Below are positions 23,008-36,345 of a stretch of 64,000 nt of DNA, one piece after another (within the stretch, counting starts at the first letter, position 1; each line of letters begins with the position of its first letter). Where the stretch lies: contig NW_003101659.1 in the NCBI RefSeq assembly GCF_000003855.2, forward strand, positions 647,475-711,474, written 5' to 3'. Under the pieces are notes generated by a model, which saw only the letters and a list, made by a program, of their open reading frames with translations, did no database searches and was not told the DNA's origin. Made by a program: the position numbers and the translations under genes. Source of the DNA: Blastomyces gilchristii SLH14081 (taxonomy: Eukaryota > Ascomycota > Eurotiomycetes > Onygenales > Ajellomycetaceae).

Positions 23008-24949
23008 TTACCGAATCGTCATTTGCTTAGCCATCTGGCTTCCTTTAGATCCAACAGCTCCCTCCCTCGAAGCAGCAGCCGTGGTGCCGGGCTTACGCTC
23101 GAAAACTTTCCAGAATTTAAGACTCTCATCGGCAGCTAGAGGAATTAAAGTTAGCGACAAGACCATAGTAAAAGAAGAAAAGGCATAGTTAAGCGGAACG
23201 TTAGGTTATTAAGACAGACATACCAGCTGTAGCCAACATCTGCCCATCAGGGCTGAGACAGCTGTGCAGCACACGTGTTTCATGAGCGGGGATTTCCACG
23301 TTGCGGACCAGGGAAGGATAGCTCCAGATGCTCAGGGAGTTGTCGGGGAAACCGCTGGAGCTCACAAGCTCGCGGTAGTGGTTGCTCCACCGAAGACTAG
23401 TGACTTGGGAACCGGTGTCAATGCTGTTGGTGCGGGCGCCAGTGGTGGTGTTCCAGAAATGGATGTGGCGGTCATAGGAGCCACCTCCGGTAGCAAGGAG
23501 ATTCAATTGCCAGGGACACCAGCTAAGAGCCTTCACAGCGGCACGGTGATTGGTTTTGGTGAATTTGGGCGCGCTGAGGGATCTGGAGTCCCAGATTGAG
23601 ACGAGGTTGTCATTTCCTCCCGTGGCAAGCTGGGCACCGTCGGACCGCCATTCAAGGCCGCAGACCTCGGATGTGTGCGAAACAAGCTCAGCAGTCTTGT
23701 GCTGGGCAATGCGAACATCATGGTTGAAAACGAGTCCACTTCGCGCACCAGTGGACAGCGTGTGCTTGTTCCATCCCATAACACCGACACGGGTCTCATG
23801 GCCAAACATGCTCCTCAACTTGCTGCCTTCCTCAACATCCCAGATCTGGACTTCTCCTGTGCCGAGCCCGACGCCAACATAAGCTCCATCGCCACTCCAT
23901 TTCACACTGCTGACATAGGTGTCAGGTGAGGTTTCAAGAAGGCAGTTGACAGAGCCGGTCTCCGCGGACCACACATAGACGTTGCGTTCGAGGCCAATTG
24001 CGACTTGGTTACCAGAACTCCAATCGAGGAGGTTGAGATAGTAATCATCAACTAGGCCTGGGGCATCCAAAACACGTTCTGGGGCCGTTTGAACTCGTCG
24101 CCTGAACTGTGCAGATTGGGAATTGGCGGGTTTAAGAGGACGGTTGTACTGGGAGCGGAGGTCAATTGGCTTGGATGATTCTGGAGGAGGGGGTTTGAAC
24201 GCAAGAATACGAGTGTTCAGGGAAATGTTGCATGCGTCCGCAAGGGATGATTTGTATGCAACAGCATCTGGCGCAGGCCGAGAATAGGTGGGGTTGTCAT
24301 TATCATCGAGGCCAAGATTCTCCAGAGCACTGGCGATGTCGTCATCGCTATCGCTGCCGCCAATGTGGAATGCACTAGCGGCATTTGCTAGCACAGTAGA
24401 GCCTTCGCTAGTCTTTGGCCGTTGGTGCTCGTCTGGCTTGGCAGTTCCCGCAGTCGCAAGACACTCGCTGGCCGAACGGTTCGGAATAAAACGATCTGCT
24501 GAATTATGCGGAAGACGAATGGTTGTCTTTGAATTCCTTGAGCGGAAGGTAGTATCCTTTTTCTTGGTCGGTGTTTGACCGGTGGCTGGGCCAGTTCCAG
24601 TCAACGTCCAATCAGAAACGCCCAGCTCCAAATGGCGGGGAGATTTTCTGGTTTTGGCAATATTCGACTTTGGAGAATCCCGGTGAGTTCTTGACACAGT
24701 TCTTGAAACAGATTTGGCAAAGTGAGAGGAGAGATTACCACCATACACCGACTGAGAAACCACTCGGGTTGAGTCGGATGATTGGCGTGGAGGGGTGAAG
24801 GGGGAGGAGTGATTCGACACATTAGTTGCCAGGCTAGACGTTCTTGATCTGGGCGAAGGTGTCAAGGGCATGCGGCCACCGGCCGTCTTGGAGGAGAAAA
24901 GTCCATGGTGACTCTTTAGAGGAGTCGACACGGAAGCAGTAGCCATCAT
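23008..24949 (-). CDS. CDC20: Cdc20/Slp1-type activator of the anaphase-promoting complex
   Basis: Spliced model of 617 aa from exons 24949-23224 and 23135-23008. The N-terminal half is disordered and Ser/Thr-rich. It contains the C-box DRFIPNR (about 152-158), needed for APC/C binding. A hydrophobic-basic segment (ILAFKPPPPES, about residue 245) precedes the propeller, as in Cdc20/Slp1. Seven WD40 blades follow from about residue 300 (DDYYLNLLDWSSGNQVAIGL, VGVMGWNKHTLSTGARSG, LKFWKVFERK in the last exon). The protein ends in Ile-Arg, the IR tail that docks on APC/C. The DDYYLNLLDWS block and overall order favour Cdc20 over Cdh1/Fzr1. Family role: substrate recruitment for ubiquitination of securin and mitotic cyclins, and target of the spindle checkpoint. 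It is divergent from the kelch/BTB gene across about 700 bp. Confidence 0.94.
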
Positions 24950-25652
24950 ATATGACTGCGAATTCGAGCGACCCGAAATTACTCAACCCCAAAAGCCAGG
25001 GCCAACAAGGGTCAAATTTAACGCTGAAGCCGTTTTCCAGAACAACCTGGGCGTTCTTTTACAGAGAAATAATTGGGGAGAGGGGGAAGGGGATCGTGTG
25101 CAGTACGTCTGGATGTATAACTACTTGAAATAGCTATGTTCGACAAAGATAAATGGATGGAATTCGGTCAACACAGAGGATAAACAAGTAGGGATACAAG
25201 GTAGCGGATATAGAGAGATATAGTGGAGGAAAAGCACCGATGGAGGATATGGATGAAGAGAAGATGAAGCAAAAGAAGCAGAGGAGGAAGTAGAATTCCC
25301 CCGCGAATAAATATTTACATCGACTTAGCGCAATTTGATCGCTACGGCAACCGCTGCTGAGATAAGCCGCGGATGCATCGGGTCTAGTGTGTGTTACCTC
25401 ATCAATGCTCTTGCCAAGCCGCTAGTCAGAGTTTTGTGCCAAGACCCTTCGCTGCGGCAAACTGGACAAACTGCCGCCCAACTCCTCAAAACATCGACGT
25501 CAACTTATTAGTACAGAGGCTTTGAAATACTGCAAAGCCTCTGGGGATGCGACTGCGCAACGCCATGGTCCTGTTGCAATCTGCGTGATCACCAACTTCT
25601 TCTTGGTCAAATTGTCTCGTTTTAGCAGGTTTATATTACCTTGCTGCCCATC
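24950..25652. promoter_or_regulatory. Divergent promoter region, CDC20 / kelch-BTB gene
   Basis: About 700 bp between two oppositely oriented start codons; both promoters must lie here or overlap it. Purine-rich GAAGA/GGAGGA runs at 25210-25300 sit close to the CDC20 side. No defined operator motif is claimed. Confidence 0.6.
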
Positions 25653-28129
25653 ATGGCACATGAACTCTCATCTCCATCGTCTAGAGCTACTCCTAGTAGT
25701 AGTTCATACTCAGCAGCTCAGGCAACACAGGTCGGAGGCAGTAGTGGCAGCAGCTGGGGAGGCTCTTCGACATTGGCTACCTCAGGCATCGCATCCTCCT
25801 CGTCATTGACGTCTCATTCTCTACAAAATAATGACAATTCCTACCTTATGCCCACTAGTCCTCCCAAAGGTCGCCGCGGGAGTGGTGATGGCTATCGTCC
25901 CGCAGTGAAGAGGTCCACTGGAAACCCCCCTGCATGTCTCGTCAACGCCTCTGTCACATACTGTGGAAATAACCAAATATATGCTTTTGGAGGCTTCGAC
26001 CAGTATACCGATGAAGGTCAGGGAGATTGCTCCTGCGCTGTGCTGCATCTCTTGGAATCCTGAACAGATCTAATATTTTGACGCTTTGTCTATGCAGTTT
26101 ACAACCATGTTCTCCGATTAGATCTTACAACTCTTAGGTGGAATCTAGTTGATAATTATGGAGACATTCCCGGCGTCAGGATGGGTTAGTTCTCCTCGAC
26201 TCCTTGTTTGCTATAGTAATAGCTTGGGCGCATGACTGACATGAGAAAAATCACCTTTAACCAGGACATACCGCTTCTCTTTACCAAGGAAATAAATTGA
26301 TTGTGTTTGGCGGGGAGAATGAACATCGCGAATACCTCTCCGACGTCGTTATCCTGGATATTTCTACGTCCACCTGGACATCACCTGAAATACGTGGACC
26401 GATACCCCGTGGAAGAGCACGGCACGCCTCTGTGATTTACGAAGACAAACTTTTTGTGGTTGGAGGAATAACTGGGGGAATAACCGGCGAGACAAATGTT
26501 ATCCTGGATGATATTTGCTATCTTGACTTGAAGACGTGGACTTGGTCTCGTTGGTGGAGATTTGTGGCTCGTTTCGATCACACGGCCTGGATCTGGGGAG
26601 GTCGCCTTTGGGTTTTTGGGGGTCTCGGTTCAGATATGGAGCGCGGTACGGATCTTTGGTGGTTGGACTTGAAAGGCATCCCGTCTTTCAGGATCTCATC
26701 GTCACAAGGTACCGTCGAACCCCCAGGAACTCTTGCTAGGGTGACTCACAGCCCCGCAGCCCAGTATAGTCCTACCCCTGCCCTCCAAGGGCGTCCTGGT
26801 GGATATGCCGCCAATTCAGCCAGTGTGCAAGTTAGAACGCTGAGCCGCCGAAAACTACTCACAGCTCCTGGTGCTATTTCTTCACTCAAATTCCACTCCG
26901 GCCCTCACGTACCTACGCTCCTATCCGGCACGCACTTCCATGTGTACTCATCCGGTGTTCTTCTCGATATTGCAACCCCTTCAGAGACCGTTCAACCGTG
27001 GGATGTCAATCTCGCTTCTCTGGAGCTTGATTCGTTAAGGTGGCAGCGTCTAGCGGATGGGCAAGAAATATTCAAACCTGGATACCGGTGGCATTATTGC
27101 ACCCTCAATGAGGATGGTACTAGAGCGTGGCTTCTTGGATGTAGCCTTGAGGTTCCAAACGCCACTGGTGCTGGAGACGAAAATCGCCTAAATCAGGTGC
27201 TCCTAATCAATCTTGAGCGGTACGGTCTCCTTGGGAACGACCTCACGTTTGAATATTCCGAACAAGCCAGAATACTTGCATCAGAACGACAGGAAGCGCC
27301 ACGGCCACGCTGCACCAGCCTAGGAGCCGATTTAGTTGCGGTATTTGACCAACCTCCCGAATCTGGGAGCGGAACGGATTTTATCATTACCGCAGACCAT
27401 GACGATGATGCACATCATCCAGAGTCTAGTGATTCGATCATGTCGCCATCTTCTTCCCATGCCCAATCCACATTTCTTACAAGCACCGACTCAACGTCCC
27501 AGCCCATTCACGTTCACAGGATAATTCTACAAGCCAGATGGCCACACTTTAAGCGCCTTTACTCTGCTCAAATGGCAGAATACCACACGAAGAAGATGCA
27601 CATCCCCGAACCATATTCTGTCGTCCGTGCTTTTCTTTACTATCTGTACACGGACAGCATCGCTGGACATCCAGAGTACTGCTCAGATATTACTGAAGTG
27701 GCAGGCATGCTAGTAATGGCTAACCTTTATGACATGCCCAAACTCCGTCTGCTCTGTGTCAATCGGCTCAGCCGGGAACTGGACGTCGACAACGCAGCGA
27801 TCATTTGGGATCGCGCAGGACGGACGAATGAGGAATGGCTGAAGCGCCGCGCAGCATCCTTCTGCCTCGCCAACTGGGGCCGCGTTGTTAGAACGGAGGG
27901 GTTCCGTAACCTAAGCAGGCAGAGCCTGATGGAGCTATGCGAAGTGGTGGATATGGAGGGGCGGGTGGTTCCGGGCCATGAACTTGAGCTTGTTAGTGAG
28001 TTGGACGGGTTCGGGTCGGGTGCGGACAATAAGCAGAATCACGTTGCAGCTGGCTCTGCGCCAGGGCCGGGGATGGAAGACCTTGATGAGGGTGATGGAG
28101 ATGAGGATGATGGCATGGAGCTATCATGA
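25653..28129 (+). CDS. Kelch-repeat / BTB domain protein, possibly Ral2-like
   Basis: Spliced model of 771 aa from exons 25653-26016, 26098-26184 and 26265-28129. After a Ser-rich N-terminus (about 1-75) come kelch repeats (about 95-330): NNQIYAFGGFDQYTD, NKLIVFGGENEHREYLSDV, DKLFVVGGITGG and GRLWVFGGLGSDMERG show the Gly-Gly plus spaced Tyr/Trp pattern. A BTB/POZ domain follows near residues 560-690 (HVHRIILQARWPHFKRLYS, VVRAFLYYLYTDSI, LVMANLYDMPKLRLLCV). The tail is acidic. Kelch followed by BTB resembles Schizosaccharomyces Ral2, which works with a Ras exchange factor; this assignment is tentative. It could also be a Cul3 substrate adaptor. The ATG at 25653 is preferred over an in-frame ATG at 25641; both are open. 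The repeats are read through three exons with phases that restore the frame. Confidence 0.88.
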
Positions 28130-28817
28130 CGGGATAGTATAGGACATACTGATGGGTTGCAATAATGGGATAAATGTTTCGGGGTTATATCTTTTTCTCC
28201 CGCTCGAAAGTTTACCACTGTATGAACTGGCATGGCGTGGGATAGGTAATTAGGTTTGTTTGCGGGTGTTTTTCCTTTCACTATTTTACTATTCGGCAAG
28301 TGGTTTGTCCTTTACTTAGTTTTTATATCCTTCCGATACATTTGCATTCATTTTGTTTGAACTCCTTTTTTTGTTTCAGGTTGTACCAGCATAGAGCTCC
28401 AAGAGTGTTTAAATAGTTGTTTAGATATCGTATGGCATTGAAACATGATTGCAATACTCCGGACATTTTTAGCCTTTACCCGCGACGTGAGGACGTCTCG
28501 ATGATAGCTGCAGATCCGGATCTCATTTAGCTCTGACTGGAGATGTGGAGGTATATAACTAAGTGGACTGCAATGGCTGGCACTGTTGCAGCTTGAATGG
28601 GATATTTATACGCTTGTCTACCGTGCTGTCTACCGTGTTCATCTCCCTTCAGCCTGCCGCTGTTTTCTGTCCCTTGACGATATTTAAGAGAGACATATTG
28701 TGTTGTCTTGATAGTGTCCAGCGTACACTTTTGAAACAGGAACCAATTATTTCTTGCGTAAATACAACTAGAAGAAAAGTGAAATATATATTCCTGCCTT
28801 ACTTGAAAAACTTCATC
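28130..28817. other. Intergenic region between kelch-BTB and GH1 genes
   Basis: Tandem-gene spacer. It contains the kelch-BTB 3' UTR and the GH1 promoter. A TATA-like TATATAAC sits near 28551, about 265 bp before the GH1 start. No gene recognised. Confidence 0.55.
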
Positions 28818-30658
<1,841 letters not shown>

Positions 30659-31259
30659 CTTATTGAGTTTCGGACTATCAAGGGATTCCTGGGGAATACG
30701 ATTTGATAATTCTCACTCTGCCGATTGTTATACCAGGCATTGTTTTCTAAACGTAGGGAACGTGGGTAGAACAAATGGTTTAAGGCTTTGCAACTTTTAG
30801 AGACCGCTCCGTTCATCCACAGAAAATATAGACATTGTTGTATGAAAGATAAATTATAATGATATAGTGCTAAGAGATAAAGTAGCTGGAAGGAATTTTA
30901 ATGGCATATTCATGATACGAATTAAAAGAGATTTCCTTAGTCCGATGACAAAACCCCTCATTCGACAAGCGTCTATATATGGCCTGTCGTTCGGGAATTG
31001 CAACCTAGAGAACTATAGACTGCTTTCGTCGTGCTGCAGCTGAATAACCTGTTGGTGCAGTAGCATTGTAGCCCCTATCGTGCTAATCCCCTCAGTATCT
31101 CAAAGAGTTTTGTTACATTTCAAGATCCGGGAAGAGAGAAAATGTGTACATACCTTATTTAGACAAACTGTTACTAGCTCAGCGATCACGCAACAGAGAC
31201 GTGGTAAATCATTTGGTTTGCAGTAACTCTTTGTCATACCTTCGACTGTAGACTTGGAT
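30659..31259. other. Convergent spacer, GH1 / SFR1
   Basis: AT-rich spacer between two converging genes, expected to hold 3' UTRs only. No gene recognised. Confidence 0.6.
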
Positions 31260-32173
31260 TTATACCCATTGCTGGGTATCTTTATCGAATCCGATGATAT
31301 CAAGTTCAATATTCAAGCTCTTTAGCATCATATCCATCGTGAAACTCTGTAGGCAAATGTTAGCATAAAGAGAAGAATATCACACAGAAAACATAGAAGA
31401 AAAAATCACAAAGAGAAAAAGAACAATCAAACCTCGCCCTCATCACCTTCCCCAATTTTATCTCTATTTCCATCCTTGCCATCACTCCTGCGCTCCAGCC
31501 CCTCAATCTCCCCCTCCATCTCCGCTATTCTCCTTTCAACCTTCCCCCCCTCACTCCCCATCTCATCCTTACCGCCAACATCGCGCTCATCCTCATCCCA
31601 CCTCGTCCTCCTCTCCTGCGCTTTTCTCATATTCTCTCTCCACCCCTTCACACCACCCATCCTCTTCACCCTCTCCTCAGCGCCAACGAACAGTTCCTCC
31701 GCCGCCTCCCGACTTGCAGTCTTCCACTTCGCAACTAGCACTTCAAGCTCCGCATCCTTCCCCGACTGCTCGAGCTTCAATGCCTGTGTAACAATATCAA
31801 GGTCCATCCGTAGTTTTGCGAGGCGTGTTGTCAGGGCAGAGTACTGCTTTTGGAGAGCGAGGAGTTCGGGAGGTGCGCTTGGTGAGGGTGTCGATATGGT
31901 AGGTGGTGGGGTTGGTGGGATTGTGGTGGGCCGCTTGATGGCTACGGAAGCGGGACGTGGGGTGTGTGGTGAATGTTGGGCGCCGGCGGAGATGGTTGTA
32001 TTATTAGATGCATCGTCGACTGGAGCTATTGATTTCGACACGCCGTCGGCTTTCTCGTCGCCGTTCTCTGCAGATGTGTTTTGGATTTGTTTACGGAGTG
32101 GGGATTTGAAGGGCTTGGAGAGCGTGTGTGTAGCTTGGTCGAGTCGACGGCGTTTGGCTGCGTGAAACGACAT
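31260..32173 (-). CDS. SFR1: Sfr1/Mei5, Swi5-dependent recombination DNA repair protein 1 homologue
   Basis: Spliced model of 275 aa from exons 32173-31433 and 31346-31260. The N-terminal half is basic and disordered, with KPFKSPLRK at about 22-30, a conserved patch in this family. The C-terminal half is a coiled-coil-like segment starting near LLALQKQYSALTTRLAKL. The short last exon encodes SFTMDMMLKSLNIELDII, the Mei5/Sfr1 C-terminal signature. Family role: forms a complex with Swi5 that stabilises Rad51/Dmc1 filaments and stimulates strand exchange. The acidic, Glu/Gly-rich run before the last exon (EGEIEGLERRSDGKDG) is weakly conserved. The donor of the single intron is GTTTGA rather than GTAAGT. 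Low-complexity Pro/Thr stretches open a 229-codon antisense frame that is not a gene. Confidence 0.88.
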
Positions 32174-32554
32174 GTCTGGTTTTCAAGGGGGAAGCGGCTC
32201 GAATTCGATAAATGTTTATCGTGATAGCATCACTTAAGTTTTTGAACGGCTGGGACTCGTACGGTAACCGTTGTTACTGCATTGACGCAGCAATTCGAGA
32301 GCATCGACAAAAGCTATCGGGCGCTGTCTTGGTTCGCGTGGTTGGCGCGAACAGATAAGATAGAGCTGCCGCGAAACCACGTGAGATGACGACATCAATC
32401 ATCGACAAATATCTACGGACGTTCTCAGATTAAGGCAATAAATGTTCCACTTGTTCATAACTTAACAATAATATTTGTGATGATAATGACGAATTTATAT
32501 AAATCAATTACATTTAAATACAAAGGACCACAGGGTGTTTCGTTTGACTTCAGT
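32174..32554. other. Spacer between HRD3 3' end and SFR1 start
   Basis: About 380 bp in a head-to-tail minus-strand pair; carries the SFR1 promoter and HRD3 3' UTR. AT-rich near 32440-32520. Nothing else seen. Confidence 0.55.
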
Positions 32555-35538
32555 CTAATGACCAACTCCGCCAGCAACCCAAGCCGCGAAATCAGGATCG
32601 CCGGGGGGCGGGAAAAGTCCTCTATCCTCCTCCCTCTGCGCCCCAGCAGCAGCGCCACCAGGACCTGCGGGATTATTAGCGGGCTGCCCTGCGCCATTTC
32701 CGGCTCCAGCCCCACCACCTGCAGCATTTCCATCTACCTGACCGGGGCCTCGTAGCCCCCGTCGCTGTCGCACGTACACAAGAACCATCAAAGTAGCTGC
32801 CAGCGCGAGGATGATAAGGCTATCCAAAATGTCATCATCGATATCCATATCAAGCTCGTCGTAGTAGGTACTGTCATGGTTACGTCTGGCGGTCTCTCCC
32901 CTGTTATCAGTGGCGGCGCCGTCTTCGGATAGTATGTTATCCGGCGCATCGGGATCGGATCGGTGTTTCGATTTGTGCTGGTTGAGAACTTCATCGTCCT
33001 CTTCATTATACGTGTTGAATGCTTTAATCCATTCCTTCAGTGATCGGTGTCGATTTGCGTCTAAATGGTGAAAATAGTTTTGTTAGTGTGAAACGGCGAC
33101 AGAGACACACATGGGTGGCAGTTTGAGTATGGCAAGACAATTTGCCTAAGGTTTTGCCTTGTACGATAAGTAGCGGATGGAAAGCGGTAGACTACAACTC
33201 ACCTGGTTCTGATCGGATAGGATTAGCCTTTCCATGGGTAATCCGATTCCAGAAACTCCTTATCCGTAGCTTTATTAGGCTAAGCTTGACGGGAAGATAA
33301 GCTTCATCATTCGTTTCAAGGGCTAGATCGTAGAATCTCTTTGCCATATGGAAATCCTGCTCAGTGGCATAACCGTTTTCATGCATCCAACCCAGATTCC
33401 AAAACGCCTGGGCACTGTGATAGCCCTCCGCAGCTGAATGATAGCATGTGAAGGCTTTTTCAAGGTCGGGTGGTGTGCCATAGCCGTGGAAATAGTAATC
33501 TCCCATTTTCACAAGGGAATCGATGTTCGATTGCCTTGCGGAACGAGTCCAGTATATAAGCGCTAAAGCAGCATTTCGGAGTAAAGCTGGCCGGCGATTC
33601 CGGGGCCGGGGCAGAATAGAATCAAGGGGGAGAACCGACCGCTGCTCATCTAGCAAGTAGGCCACGTTCGTCTGGGCGCTCTCGTAGCCTTGTTCTGCTG
33701 CCATCATTGAAGCAACTAGTGCGGTTTCCTTATCACCATTTTCATATGCCGTATTAGCTTCGTGGAACGAGGAATGTATAACCTCTGCCTCTTCTGCCAC
33801 CATTTTGTAGTACGCTGTCGCCATACCACAGTGACGCTCTTTTCCTACCCCTTGCTCAGCAATTTCAGCAAGATAGTAGAACGCTTCGATCCAACGATAT
33901 CGCGCGGCCAATTCAAAGTATCGAGTTGCTGTGGCTACATCGCCTTGGTCCAGGAATAAGGCTCCGAGCCTGGTTTCAGAAGCCGGAAAGTCTTGTTCCG
34001 CTGCAGCCTTGAAGTAAGATGCAGCTTTGATAACGTCATGAGGTACGCCATACCCATTCAGATACATTAAGCCAATGTAATGCTGGCACATCGGATCCCC
34101 AAGCGCCGTTCCCCGCTGGAACCAAGTCATTGCCTTCGCAAAATTCTGATCAACCCCCTCCCCACGCAAGAACATAAGCCCAATATGCGCGGCCGCTTTT
34201 GCAGCGGTCTTCTCAATCCCTACGGGATGATTCGAGATAATCTTTCCGTCGTTAGTCCAGAATTTCTTCACTACCAAACCAAAGTATCTCAACGCTTTTC
34301 TCATGTTTTTCTTCATGTTTCTTGAACCATCGTAATGCATCTTCCCCAAGGTGAACGTCGCTTTCACATCACCCTTTTTCGATAAGAGATCCAAATATTC
34401 CAACACATCTTCAAGGCTCGAATCAGAATTGGAATGGTGGCCATCCCTATTGGCATTCGGACCAGAGCTCGAGACGCTTGCGCCTTCACCGTACACACCA
34501 CCTTCATCATCAGACCAGCGATATGACTCCCTAGCCAGGATTTGACCACCGGGTGGACCGGACCTATAGTAAGCCATTGCTTGGTCCGCTACCTGTTTGT
34601 AGTAATACGCTGCTTGGTCGCAATTGCGGGGTGTTCCGATACCAAGATATCGGCGAAACGCAACAGTCATTTGAGATCTTATATTCCCTCCCATAGCTGC
34701 AAACGTATGATATAACAAGGCTTTTCCCTGATTCCGTTCAACCGCGCCTCCTATCCCAGTCGCATACATAAACCCAACCATGTACTGCGCGGTACTGTTC
34801 CCTTCCAGCGTCGCAAGTGATTTATAAAGCTCAAAAGCCCGGGGATAATTTCGTGGATGCGTAAAATTGCCGTAGAAGTTCATTTCCGCTAGGAGAAATA
34901 TTGCGTCTGGGTTGTTTTGGGCCGCGGCTTCTTGAAGTAGCGATACCACCTGCTTGAGCTGAGGGGATAGTTTATTCTTCTCTCCTGCGGGTTGTGCGTT
35001 GTTGTCTATGGGTGGACTGTTCATGAATAATATATAAAAGGCCTCTTTCGCATAGTATATTGCATGTCCAAGGAACCCTGACGGCCGGTCACGCTTTTTG
35101 ACTGGCACTTTCAGAGAGCGAAGAATGTCTCGTGCTGCTTCAACAGCTGGCTGGCCTAAAATAAAACACAAAGGAGATATGTCATTAAATTTGTCCAGCG
35201 TCTCTCACGTTCTCCAGACTTTCTCCGCAAATGTAGACTCACCCTGGGCCTCCGCATCTTGCTTTTTCCGTTCAGGACTTAGCCCAAGCCCGTGTGGAAG
35301 TGTGGTTTCGGACGCGGGAGGAGCGCTACTAATATCTGTAGTCGCTCCGGTTCCTTCATGTTTATCTTGAGCTTGTATAGCCAGTACCTGTATCAATACT
35401 AAGAAGACATTGTCAGGATCATAATACAATCTGCGACAAAAGTATACGTGGCGAAGGGGAAATATCCAGGGCGAACTAACACAGAGCTATTGGCAGTAGA
35501 TGCCACCTCCAGGGTCGCTTCATCATGGCTGCAGTCAT
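32555..35538 (-). CDS. HRD3: Hrd3/SEL1L, ER-associated degradation ubiquitin-ligase subunit
   Basis: Spliced model of 890 aa from exons 35538-35481, 35398-35243, 35155-33203 and 33060-32555. A signal peptide is assembled across intron 1 (basic KRPWRW, then HLLPIALLLIQVLAIQA). The lumenal part carries many SEL1-like repeats between about residues 130 and 690; examples are YMVGFMYATGIGG, HIGLMFLRGEGVDQNFAKA, HYIGLMYLNGYGVPHDVIKA and WNLGWMHENGYATEQDFHMA. A single membrane helix near 802-819 (SLIILALAATLMVLVYV) is followed by a Gly/Ala/Asn-rich cytosolic tail ending WVAGGVGH. Family role: lumenal receptor and scaffold that stabilises the Hrd1 ligase and delivers misfolded glycoproteins with Yos9. 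A second in-frame ATG at 35526 would shorten the N-terminus by 4 residues without harming the signal peptide. Confidence 0.95.
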
Positions 35539-36345
35539 GAAAATGTGGTTTTAAGAATGAGTATCATTGTGACTCATACCGCTAATGAAATAACATCAAC
35601 TATGGCCACGTGAAGTCGAGATTTCATTCCGAAGTTGCTATATGGACGTTCTGATAGTCGACGGAGATAGCTTGCTTTATATTATTTCTGGCCACATATT
35701 TAACTATTTATTGCGGTTGGCTGCTGCGACGCCGGCGCGAGCTGTGATTGGCTGACTCGTCCAGCTCCAACTCTCTTTCTTCCAAACCTCCAACCTTGAA
35801 ACTTCCAGAACTACGATCTATTACCACCGACAAAGCAGCTTATAGAGGCGTCACAAATTGTTCAGAGTCTAGCAGTATTGCTTTATCTACTTATAGACTC
35901 GGTTTTTGAAAGCCACTGATTCACAGTTTTAAGAGACTACGCGCGACTCGGTGAGAAGAGAAATACACTGCCTCCAATGTACCGATGCGTTTCGTTATCT
36001 AACCCGGCGAGGCACTGGACTGACGCTGATCATTCCAGTCAATTCGAAAAGGATCATGAGCTTTACAGACTATGAGGTTCTCTTTCGATGGAGGTAAGTA
36101 GGTTATGAGGCAAAACTAGGGCTGGTAAACCCGCTTGAAGCTCACCCAAAGTCAAAGAAAGTATTCTCAATTCATCCTATATATACCGTACCTTATTTGA
36201 TATAATATCTCCAAGTGCTAGTTAAAAAGGAGGTTATCGTTCCGGCATTCACTCCATCAAAATTTACGAAAGTTACAGACTTGACGGTACAAATGATGGC
36301 TTCTAGACATTCGTGGAATCAACCTTTCCAGTTTTTGCAACTCAT
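35539..36345. other. HRD3 promoter region and NRPS-like 3' flank
   Basis: About 800 bp. A CCAAT box (minus strand, near 35746) lies about 200 bp upstream of the HRD3 start, and a CACGTG hexamer lies near 35608. The usual fungal unfolded-protein-response element was not convincingly found. No gene recognised. Confidence 0.5.

Noticed and set aside
31476..32165. 229-codon + strand open frame opposite SFR1
   Set aside because: Ser/Pro-rich shadow of the SFR1 coding strand; the minus-strand frame carries the Mei5/Sfr1 C-terminal signature.
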